Positions 23,301 to 35,300 of a stretch of 64,000 nt of DNA are shown here, in pieces. The notes below the pieces were generated by a model that was not told the origin of the DNA, did not search any database, and saw nothing but the letters and a program-made list of their open reading frames with translations. Source of the DNA: Closterium sp. NIES-65 (lineage: Eukaryota; Streptophyta; Zygnematophyceae; Desmidiales; Closteriaceae); NCBI GenBank assembly GCA_948144175.1, contig CANXME010000236.1:58100-122099 (forward strand). The letters run 5' to 3'. The position numbers and the translations under genes are program-made. Each line of letters opens with the position of its first letter. Positions within the stretch are counted from its first letter, which is position 1.

Positions 23301-26300
23301 ACAAACCACTTGGCATTGTTCGCAAGTTTTTGTCTTGGAAAAGGTACACAAACGCTCTCTCTCTGTGAATCGACGCTCTCTCTGTGAATGGACGCTCTCT
23401 CTCTTTGAATGGACGCTCTCTCTCTTTGAATGGACGCTCTCTCTGTGAATGGACGCTCTCTCTGTGAATGGACGCTCTCTCTCTGTGAGTCGACGCTCTC
23501 TCTCTGTGAGTCGACGCTCTCTCTCTGTGAGTCGACGCTCTCTCTCTGTGAGTCGACGCTCTCTCTCTGTGAGTCGACGCTCTCTCTCTGTGAGTCCTCA
23601 TTCGTGAGTTAGAACAGCAAAGTACAGTAGAGTTTTGGGAATTGAAAGACCAACCTATGATTTTCCATCCCTCCTCTTCCCCACCCCACTCTCCTGCCTC
23701 TCTGCTCCATTCCCTGCTCACACACAGGTAATATCTCACAGCAGCGCCCAGCCCTGCACCCCCTGCACACCTTCCTCTCCCGCGCCGCATTCAAGCTCCT
23801 CAAGACGCTCGTGGCCTCCCACGAGCTGCACCCCTTGCTGTGCGATACCTCATAGTAGAACAAACCGTCCCCTTCCCTTCCCCACACCCCTGTCCCTATG
23901 CTCCATTCTCAATTCCCTGTTCCCACCCAGGCAATCTCTCCCAGCAGCGCCCAGCCCTGCAACCCCTGCACACCTTCCTCTCCCGCGCCTCAGTCAAGCT
24001 ACTCAAAACGCTCGTCGCCTCCCACGAGCTGCACCCCTTCTCATTCGCCTCCAAAAACGTCCTCCTGCCCACCCTCGACTTCTGCTACACACAGATCACC
24101 ACCACCAACCCCACCGCCTCCTCCCCCTCCCCATCCCTCTCCACCCCTCTTGCTGCTGCTACCAGTCCACAAACCCCCGCAACCGCCGCCGCCGCCGCTG
24201 CTGCGGCTACTGATGCGTCCGCCTCCTCTTCAGCTTCCAGCCACGGCCTGTTTCTGATAGAGTGTATGCTGTTTCTGCAGAGTGTGCTGCGATGTGTGGC
24301 ATACAAGCAGAACCCCACGGGGCATGTGGTGGGGGCGGCAGTGGCATCTGCTGAGGAGATGAGGGGGAAGCTGTCAGGCATGGCCCGGCAGCAGCTGCAG
24401 GGGTTCTTCTCGCAGGAGAAAGTGGTTACTCTGGGGGGAGAGCTCGTGCAACGGTGAGTCTAGCACCTCTCAGTAGTTTTGCATGTGCGATTTGATCAGC
24501 CTGGTGGGGAAGCTGTCAGGCATGGCGCGGCAGCAGCTGCAGGCGTTCTTCTCGCGGGAGGAAGTGGTTACGCTAACACTGAGACGCGTGCTCGTGCAAC
24601 GGTGAGTCTCAGATGCGATGTGCGAAAACATGCTCAGGATGCTCATGCTCCACACCTCGTCTTCCCTCTTTCTCTCCGCACCCGTTCCGCTCCCCTCCTG
24701 GCAGCCACTTGGTTCTGACAGCAGCAGATTTGGAAGAGTGTTGGTCGGAATCAGAGGTGTTCTATCACGAGGAGGGCGCCGTGCAGTGATAGGATAAGCT
24801 GCGACCTTCCTTGCCCTCTCTCTTCTTTCACTCCTGCCTGTTTCCCTCCTCTGTCTCACTCACAGCTACCTGGTGCTGACAGCAGGGGACTTAGAGGAGT
24901 GGGGGGCGGATCCAGAGGTGTTTTATCACGAGCAGGGCGCCGTGCAGTGGAAGGACAAGCTGCAGCTGTGCCAGTCCTCTCTTTTCCACCTCTCCCTCTT
25001 TCTCGCCCTGCCCGATTCCCTCCTCTGTCTCTTCTCGCAGCTACTTGGTGCTGACAGCAGCGGATTTAGAGGAGTGGGGGGCGGACCCAGAGGTGTTCTA
25101 TGACGAGCAGGGCGCCGTGCAGTGGAAGGACAAGCTGCGACCCCCCTTGACCCGTCTCCTCTTTCTCTCCTGCCTGTCTCCCTCCTCCATACCCACACAG
25201 CTACCTGGTGCTGACATCAGCGGATTTAGAGGAGTGGGGGGCGGATCCAGAGGTGTTCTATGACGAGCAGGGCACCGTGCAGTGAAAGGACAAGCTGCGA
25301 CCCCCCTTGACCCGTCTCCTCTTTCTCTCCTGCCTGTCTCCCTCCTCCATACCCACACAGCTACCTGGTGTTGACAGCAGGGGACTTAGAGGAGTCGGGG
25401 GCGGACCCAGAGGTGTTCTATCACGAGCAGGGCGCAGTGCAGTGGAAGGACAAGCTGCGACCCTCCTCGTACCCTCTCCATCTCTCCCTCTCATCATCTG
25501 TTTCCCTCCCCTGTCTCGCTGACAGCTATCTGGTGCTGACAGCAGGGGATTTAGAAGAGTGGGGTTTGGACCCAGAGGTGTTCTATCACGAGCAGGGCGC
25601 CGTGCAGTGGAAGGACAAGCTGCGACCGTGTGCTGAGGCGCTGCTGTTGTTGTTGTTTGAGCAATTCAAGGAGGTATGGAATGATGACATGAGATGCAGG
25701 TAGGTGTTCTATCACGAGCAGGGCGCCGTGGAGTGGAAGGAAAAGCTGCGGCTCTGTGCAGAGGCGCTGCTGCTGCTGTTGTTTGAGCAATTCAAAGAGG
25801 TATGGCAGCGCTGCTGCTGCTGCCGAAATTTTCTTGCATTCTCCCTATTTCACATATTGTGATATTTTATACGTCTCAATAATTTTCTCCTTGCGCCCCC
25901 CATAGTCCACAGTAATTAACGCGCCTCATCAAATCTGCCTGCTGCTAAAGACTTCCTCTTCACCCTTCGTCCTCCCTCCCATCAGGTGCTCTCCCCAGCC
26001 CTCATGAACATGCTACGGCAGTGCATAGAGGCATGCCCCCCGCCTGCTTCCCCTGATGCCGACGTGCCTGTCACCCCGGCTCTGCTACTCAAGGACGCAT
26101 GCTATGATGCCGTGGGGGTGGCGTGTTATGATCTGCACGATGTTGTGGACTTCAAGACATGGTGAGTGCGCTGATGGTGGGTGCTGTGGGAGTGGTTCTA
26201 CCTATATGTCGACGGGCCTGTCACCCCGGCTCTGCTACTCAAGGACGCGTGCAATGATGCCGTGGGGGTGGCGTGCTATGATCTACACGACGTTGTGGAC

Positions 26301-29300
26301 TTCAAAACATGGTGAGTGAATTTTGTGTTGTGCGGTGGGTGGTGATGGGTGCTGTGCGGTTGACAGCTGACACCGACGGGCCTGTCACCCCGGCTCTGCT
26401 GCTCAAAGACGCTTGCTACGATGCTGTGGGGGTGGCGTGCTACGATCTACACGATTTGGTGGACTTTAGAACATGGTGAGTGAGTGATGGCTCTGTATGG
26501 TGGTTCACTGAACCCAGACGTGACGTGTGTGCCTGTCTCCCCGGCTCTGCTGCTCAAGTGTGCATGCTACGATGCTGTGGGGGTGGCGTGCTATGATCTA
26601 CGTTGTAGACTTCAAGACATGGTGAGAGAGTGATGGTGCTGTGCTGTGGAGGTGCTGTGATGGTGCTGTGTGTGTGAATAAAGTCGGAACCCCCACTGCA
26701 GATATGCGTGCCTGTCGCCCCGGTCCTGCTGCTCAAGGATGATCCCGTGCGAGCAGCACAAGGACATGCGTACACAAGGAGCCGAACTCCATTTCTTTCT
26801 CTCACCCCTCGTACCCTCGCAGGTTCACCACAGCACTCCTCCCAGACATGGCATGCCGCCACCCCAACGCGCGGATCCTGCGCAGGCGGGCAGCATGGAT
26901 GGTGGGGCAGTGGGTGGGCAAGGTGGAGGGAGATCTCTGTGTGCCAGCCTACCAGGCGCTCATTTCCCTGCTGCCAGATGAAGACCTCGTGGTCCAGGTG
27001 AGTTCAGTGCGGTGCAGCACGGTTCAGTGCAACCCAGTGCGATTTAGTGCGGTTCAGTGCGGTGCTGGCTGCACAGGGTGTGGGCTAGCAGCGTGGATGG
27101 TGGGGCAGTGGGTGGGCAAGGTGGAGGGCGACCTGTGTGTGCCAGCCTACCAGGCGCTCATCTCCCTGCTGCCAGATGAAGACCTGGTGGTCCAGGTGGG
27201 TTCAGTGCGGTGCAGCGCGGTCCAGTGCGGTGCAGTGCGGTGCAGTGCAGTGCAGTGGCGGTTTAGTGCGGTGCAGTATGGTGCAGGCTGTAGCATCTGC
27301 TGGTGGGAGGGCAGCGTGGATGGTGGGGCAGTGGGTGGGCAAGGTGGAGGGCGACCTATGTGCCAGCCTACCAGGCGCTCATCTTCCTGCTGCCAGACGG
27401 CGATCTGGTGGTCCAGGTGAGTTCAGCGCGGTGCAGTGCGATCTAGTGCGGTGCAGGCTGTAGCATCTGCTGGTAGGTGGGAAGCGTGGAGGGCGACCTC
27501 TGTGTGCCAGCCTACCAGGCGCTCATCTCCCTGCTGCCAGATGAAGACCTGGTGGTGCAGGTGAGATGCGGCGCAGTGCGGTGCAGTGCAGTTTAATGCA
27601 GTAAATTCACCTCATTGCTGTCTCGGCCTTGCGCGTGCCTCTTAGTCGACATGCATTTTTACGAGGACCAGTTCCCTTCTTCACACATTGTTTCCTTATT
27701 TTCCGCTCCCCCCACTGCTCTTCCCGCACATCCCCGCCGTCCTCAGCTCACAGCAGTGTCCTCTCTCCGCACGCTCATAGACGATGTGCATTTCTATGAG
27801 GACCAATTCGCCCTCTTCCCCAACGCTTCCTCTTTCCTTCCCCCTTCCCTCGACACCTCCCCCACTCTGCCCATCCATCAGCTCACAGCAGTGTCCTCTC
27901 TCCGCACGCTCATTGACGACGTGCATTTCTACGAGGATTAATTCGCTCCCTTCCTCAATGCGTCTCCCTCTCTTCCACCCCCATCCCCCACTCTGCCCAC
28001 CATTCCCCAGCTCACAGCAGTGTCCTCTCTCCGCACGCTCATTGACGACGTGCATTTCTACGAGGATTAATTCGCTCCCTTCCTCAATGCGTCTCCCTCT
28101 CTTCCACCCCCATCCCCCACTCTGCCCACCATTCCCCAGCTCACAGCAGTGTCCTCTCTCCGCACGCTCATTGACGACGTGCATTTCTACGAGGATTAAT
28201 TCGCTCCCTTCCTCAATGCGTCTCCCTCTCTTCCACCCCCATCCCCCACTCTGCCCACCATTCCCCAGCTCACAGCAGTGTCCTCTCTCCGCACGCTCAT
28301 TGACGACGTGCATTTCTATGAGGACCAATTCGCTCCTTTTCTCGACACGGCAGTGCAGCTGCTCTTCCGATGCCTGCAGCAGGTGATGCGCATGACACAC
28401 ACACACACATGATGCACAAGATGCATGCACATGGTGCCTCCAGCATCATGCATTGTATTGTATATATCGTGGCTTGTGAGCGCTGTATACACCAGCAGCA
28501 TCAACCGCTCTTCCACTGCCTGCAGCAGGTGATGCACATGATGCCTGACATCCACCCAAAAACTGGCAATAGTAGATCGATATAGACTCATGCAGGGCGC
28601 CTCATGCCAGCTATTGTGATGCACGCAGCCCACGTGTACTCTCTCAGATGCCTCATCGTAGGGTTTTTTTGAGAATTCTCAAAACCACCCTACATTGCCA
28701 GCTATTGTGATGCACGCACGCAGCACACGTGTACTCTCCGATACGTGTACTCTCCGATACGTGTACTCTCCGATACGTGTACTATCCGATACGTGTACTC
28801 TCCGATACGTGTACTCTCCGATACGTGTACTCTCCGATACGTGTACTCTCCGATACGTGTACTCTCAGATACCTCATCGTATCACAAACCACGCACCACG
28901 TATCGGCATCCTTACTCTCAATATGCACCACAAACCACCTCCCTTCTCTCTTTCTATCTCCCCTTGCATCACTGACAGGTATCCGAGTTTGATTCGCAGC
29001 TGCGGATAGTGAACGTGGTGTCGCTCATCATAGAGCGACTTTTGAGTCGACTCAAAAGCTGCAGATAGTGAATGTGGTGTCGCTCATCATAGAGCGACTT
29101 TTGAGTCGACTCAAAAGCTGCAGATAGTGAACGTGGTGTCGCTCATCATAGAGCGACTTTTGAGTCGACTCAAAAGCTGCAGATAGTGAACGTGGTGTCG
29201 CTCATCATAGAGCGACTTTTGAGTCGACTCAAAAGCTGCAGATAGTGAACGTGGTGTCGCTCATCATAGAGCGACTTTTGAGTCGAATCAAAAGCTGCAG

Positions 29301-32300
29301 ATAGTGAACGTGGTGTCGCTCATCATAGAGCGACTTTTGAGTCGACTCAAAAGCTGCAGATAGTGAATGTGGTGTCGCTCATCATAGAGCGACTTTTGAG
29401 TTGACTCAAAAGCTGCAGATAGTGAACGTGGTGTCGCTCATCATAGAGCGCATGGGGGAGATGAATATCGTTCCTCTGGCCGACAAGATCACTCCTTCCG
29501 TCACTCTCTCTAATCTCTCTCTCTCTATTTATGTGCCTCCCTTTCTAATCTCTCCTTGCGTCACTCTCTCCTTGCATCTCTCTCCCTCCCCTTCCAACAG
29601 GTATCGGAGTTTGATTCGCAGCTGCAGATAGTGAACGTGGTTTCGCTCATCATAGAGCGCATGGGGGAAAAGATTGTTCCTCTGGCCTGCTTCTTTTAAA
29701 AGATCTAAAAAACAGCCTGGATGATCGTCCACTAACCTGTTTTTTGAGGCGACTTCCCCTATACTCTCTCCTTGCATCACTCTCCCTTTGCCTCTCCCTT
29801 TGCATCACTCACAGGTGTCGGAGTTTGATTCGCAGCTGCAGATAGTGAACGTGGTCTCGCTCATCATAGAGCGCATGGGGGAGAAGATCGTTCCTCTGGC
29901 CGACAAGATCCTCTCGTGCTTGCCTCAGGTGAGTGTGATGTAACACGTGTGGGATGCCTTGTGATTGTCGTGATCATGTCAGCCTTGGGATTGTCGTGAT
30001 CATGTCAGCCTTGGGATTATCGTGATCATGTCAGCCTTGGGATTGTTGTGATCATGTCAGCCTTGGGATTGTCGTGATCATGTCAGCCTTGGGATTATCG
30101 TGATCATGTCAGCCTTGGGATCATCGTGATCATGTCAGCCTTGGGATTGTCGTGATCATGTCAGCCTTGGGATTGTCGTGATCATGTCAGCCTTGGGATA
30201 GTCGTGATCATGTCAGCCTTGGGATCATCGTGATCATGTCAGCCTTGGGATTGTCGTGATCATGTCAGCCTTGGGATTATCGTGATCATGTCAGCCTTGG
30301 GATCATCGTGATCATGTCAGCCTTGGGATTGTCGTGATCATGTCAGCCTTGGGATTGTCGTGATCATGTCAGCCTTGGGATTATCGTGATCATGTCAGCC
30401 TTGGGATCATCGTGATCATGTCAGCCTTGGGATCATCGTGATCATGTCAGCCTTGGGATCATCGTGATCATGTCAGCCTTGGGATTATCATCTCATCGTG
30501 TCACTCGGCCCGCAGTCCCCGATCTTCTACCCACTGCTCTTCCCTTTCCAGATTATTTTGCACCTACCCATACCAAACCTTGCTGCTCTGTACCCTATGC
30601 CTCCGCTCTCACCAGGTGTGGGAGCAATCAGAAGGGCAGCCGCTGCTACGCATTCAAGTCATGCAGGCGTTACAACGGCTTATACTTCCCCCTATTCCTC
30701 ATGCTTCTGCTCCCAACATGCCTCCCCTCTCACCAGGTGTGGGAGCAATCAGAGGGGCAGCCGCTGCTACGCATTCAAGTCATGCAGGCGTTGCAACGCC
30801 TCATCGTGTCGCTCGGCCCGCAGTCTCCGATCTCCTACCCGCTGCTCTTCCCCATCCTGCGCTACAGCACCGACATCTCCCAGCCTGATGAACTCAATAT
30901 GCTGGAGGACGGGCTTCAGGTAAACCTCTTCTGTATGCATCATTTGAGTGTACTGGAAAGACTCATCTCCTACCCGCTGCTCTTCCCCATCCTGCGCTAC
31001 AGCACCGACATTTCTCAGCCAGATGAACTCAACATGCTGGAAGATGGGCTACAGGTGCGCATGCTTGTGTGTGCGTGTGTATCCATTCCCCATAATCCAG
31101 GGCAGGGGGTAGTCATATTCCTCTCTCGTAAGAATCTCGTACCCGCTGCTCTTCCCCATCCTGTGCTACAGCACCGACATCTCTCAGCCTGACGAGCTCA
31201 ACATGTTAGAAGACGGATTGCAGGTAAACCTTTCGTGTGTGTTTCCAACCAGTTCTCCTTCACCTGTCCCTGTAACATTTGTGTAAAACCACTCGAACGG
31301 CACGTCTCCTACCCGCTGCTCGTCCCCATCCTGCGCTACAGCACCGACATCTCCCAGCCGGATGAACTCAACATGTTAGAAGACGGTTTGCAGGTGTGTG
31401 TGTGCGTGGACGTGTGAGAAAGTTCCCTATAGTAAGGGGTACATACTGCGTCTGCTGCTCTTCCCCATCCTGCGATACAGCACCGATATATCCCAGCCCG
31501 ATGAGCTTAACATGCTGGAAGACGGTTTGCAGGTAAACCATTCCTTTCCACATCCTCCATCTGTGGTTAGTGTTGATGCACTCATGGGAGAGAGCACTGC
31601 TCTTCCCCATCCTGCGCTACAGCACCGACATCTCCCAGCCAGATGAACTCAACATGCTGGAGGACGGGCGGGCTTCAGGTGAGTGTCTCTCTAGGACCAC
31701 TTTCTCTACAAACCACAATCCAACAGCTTCTTTTAATTTGTCTCGTACTGTCCTCTTGCTCGTCTTTGCCTCTGACTTACTTTCTCTTCCTCCTCTTGCA
31801 CCTCACTCACACCCCTCCACTCGTCGCAGTTATGGCAAGCCACACTACGCTATAGCGAGCACCAGCCATGATGCCGGAACTCATGTTCACCCCCCGCACT
31901 CTCTCTTCATACCCCCCCACTCCTCGCAGCTATGGCAAGCCACACTGCGCCATGCACCAGCCATGGTACCGGAATTCATGACTCTCTTCGCCAACCTCGT
32001 GCCCATCATGGACCGCAGCTTTGAGCACCTGCCGGTAAGCCATTTGCATTGCCAGGTGAGCCATTGACATTGCCAAATAAGCTAGTGAGCCCTTCCCATT
32101 GTGTCCCCTTGTTGGTGAACTCATGACTCTCTTCGCCAACCTCGTGCCCATCATGGACCGCAGCTTTGAGCACCTGCCGGTAAGCCATTTGCATTGCCAG
32201 GTGAGCCATTGACATTGCCAAATAAGCTAGTGAGCCCTTCCCATTGTGTCCCCTTGTTGGTGAACTCATGACTCTCTTCGCCAACCTCGTGCCCATCATG

Positions 32301-35300
32301 GACCGCAGCTTTGAGCACCTCCCGGTAAGCCATTTGCATTGCCAGTTGAGCCTTCGGCATTGCCAGGTGATTGTTGGAGGGAGCTGATCAAGCATAAGGT
32401 TGGCCTTGCTCACTTGAACCAAGGCGCGCGCGTGGACCAAGGCGCGCGCGTGGACCAAGGCGCGCGCGTGGACCAAGGCGCGCGCGTGGACCAAGGCGCG
32501 CGCGTGGACCAAGGCGCGCGCGTGGACCAAAGCGCGCGCGTGGACCAAGGCGCGCGCGTGGACCAAGGCGCGCGCGTGGACCAAGGCGCGCGCGTAGACC
32601 AAGGCGCGCGCGTGGACCAAGGCGCGCGCGTGGACCAAGGCGTGCGCGTGGACCAAGGCGCGCGCGTGGACCAAGGCGCGCGCGTGGACCAAGGCGCGCG
32701 CGTGGACCAAGGCGCGCGCTTGGACCAAAGCGCGCGCGTGGACCAAGGCGCGCGCGTGGACCAAGGCGCGCGCGTAGACCAAGGCGCGCGCGTAGACCAA
32801 GGCGCGCGCGTGGACCAAGGCGCGCGCGTGGACCAAGGCGCGCGCGTGGACCAAGGCGCGCGCGTGGACCAAGGCGCGCGCGTAGACCAAGGCGCGCGCG
32901 TGGACCAAGGCGCGCGCGTGGACCAAGGCGCGCGCGTGGACCAAGGCGCGCGCGTGGACCAAGGCGCGCGCGTGGACCAAGGCGCGCGCGTGGACCAAGG
33001 CGCGCGCGTGGACCAAGGCGCGCGCGTAGACCAAGGCGCGCGCGTGGACCAAGGCGCGCGCGTGGACCAAGGCGCGCGCGTGGACCAAGGCGCGTGCGTG
33101 GACCAAGGCGCGCGCGTGGACCAAGGCGCGCGCGTGGACCAAGGCGCGCGCTTGGACCAAAGCGCGCGCGTGGACCAAGGCGCGCGCGTGGACCAAGGCG
33201 CGCGCGTAGACCAAGGCGCGCGCGTGGACCAAGGCGCGCGCGTGGACCAAGGCGCGCGCGTGGACCAAGGCGCGCGCGTGGACCAAGGCGCGCGCGTAGA
33301 CCAAGGCGCGCGCGTGGACCAAGGCGCGCGCGTGGACCAAGGCGCGCGCGTGGACCAAGGTGCGCGCGTGGACCAAGGCGCGCGCGTGGACCAAGGCGCG
33401 CGCGTGGACCAAGGCGCGCGCGTGGACCAAGGCGCGCGCGTGGACCAAGGCGCGCGCGTGGACCAAGGTGCGCGCGTGGACCAAAGCTGCGCGCGTGGTC
33501 CAAGGCGCGCGCAGACCAAGGCGCGCGGTAGTGACCGCCATCATGGAGAGCTATGTGCTGGTTGGTGGGCCAGTTTTCCTGAAGCAGCATGGTTGCACGT
33601 GTGTCTACCGCCTACATGTTTCTAATGTTTACCCTACCTACGCCACTCCCAACGGCCAGGTAGCCACATTAATCATGGAGAGCTAAGTGCTGGTGGGCGG
33701 GCGCGCGTTCCTGCAGCAGGAGTGCATTCTAGCGTGATACCGTATGGGTCCGTATTTCAACTCGCAGGTGGCCACGGCAATCATGTTGAGCTATGTGCTG
33801 GTGGGCGGGCCAGTGTTCCTGCAGCAGCATGCTTGTGTGTCTACTGCATGTTACTAATGTGGTACACTACTCTACCCTGACTGTCCATTCAAACTGCCAG
33901 GTAGCCACAGCAATAATGGAGAGCTATGTGCTGGTGGGCGGGCCGGCGTTCCTGCAGCAGCATGCGGGGAGCCTCACGTGTTGCCTGTGCATGCGTATGT
34001 TCTTAACGTGTTCCATGCCTTTGCCACTCGAACTTGCAGGTGGCCACAGCAATCATGGAGAGCTATGTGCTGGTGGGCGGGCCGGCGTTCCTGCAGCAGC
34101 ACGCAGGGAGCCTCGTGTCAATGATTGATGCGGTGGTGGGGAATGTGAAGGAGAAGGCGATGCTGCTGGTGGCGGGGCTTGTAGACCTCATCATCCAGGT
34201 GAGAGACAAACTTGTACGGCTAGCGTCTGTGTAGTGAGTCGGGCAATGGCATAGGGGAAGGCTGGCCTTGTGGGGATGATTGACGCGGTGGTGGGGAATG
34301 TGAAGGAGAAGGCCATGCTGCTGCTGATGCGACTGCAAGGAAGCAGTGTTTTTTTGTGCGTCTTAGTAATTGTGGTTTGCATTGCCTTGTGTCTCTTTTT
34401 GCAGTGTTATCCATCAGAGGCCCCTCCTGCTCTCGAGTCCGTCCTTCAGGTGACAATCAGCAATAAATAGGAAGAACGGTGTAGGCCACTTGCTGATTCT
34501 GCTGCTTCAGTGTGCATTAGAAGCAAGAAGCAGGAAGAATGGCGTGCATTAGAAGCAACATTCCTATTTGTTGTTTGCTTTCTTGTGTCAATTTGAGGAG
34601 AAAATGCAATCACTCATGCTGTTGATCTGTTTTATGTCGCCTATCCTTCCTTCTCTTCCCCTCCATCGTGCCCATTCCTTAGTCTTTTTCCATGGCCTTT
34701 TTCCAAAGTTATATTCCTCCTCCTGTCCTTCACCCCGCATTGCAGAAACTGCTGCTGATAATCATCGGACCAACAGAATACTCTGACCTCGTTAGAGGCA
34801 CATGCGCCACAGTGCTCGCACGGGTGGTGCTACAGAACAGCTCCTACTTCGCCCAGTTCATATCCGCCGACTCGACTCGCCACCTGCTGCAGCAGCAGTC
34901 AGCAGCAAAGGGCAACGCCCCTCCCCTTGCGCTATTCCTGGATGCTTGGTTGGATAAGGTGGGTGCTACCACTGCTCTCTCCCTCTCTCTTTCTCTGGCA
35001 AAACGACCTCATTCTTACCATCTGTCCACAGTTGCCCTTTCGTCTTCTCTCCCTTACCTCCCTCTCTGCTCCCCTCCCTCCCTGCTCCCCTCCCTTCCTG
35101 CTCCCTTCCTGCCCTCCTCCTCCCCCACAGGTCGACTCTGTCTCAGTTCCAGCAAAGCGGAAACTTTCCACTCTGGCCCTGGCATTGCTGTTGACGATGC
35201 CACAGCCGCAGATACTGGAGAGACTCGACCTCATTGTCTCTATCTCTATTCACCACTGCTCGTCGTCTCCCCTCCCTCCCTCCCTCCCTCCCTTCCACAG

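Noticed and set aside
28979-29455. CRISPR-like array (18-bp palindromic repeats with 41-bp spacers)
   Set aside because: The spacers are near-identical copies of an importin-11 exon fragment, the locus is in a eukaryotic intron, and no cas gene is present.
32006-33625. Long open frames on both strands (up to 512 codons; ARALVH, RVDQGA, APWSTR repeats)
   Set aside because: They follow from an 18-bp satellite without stops in several frames. The array lies in an intron between importin-11 exons that join in phase.
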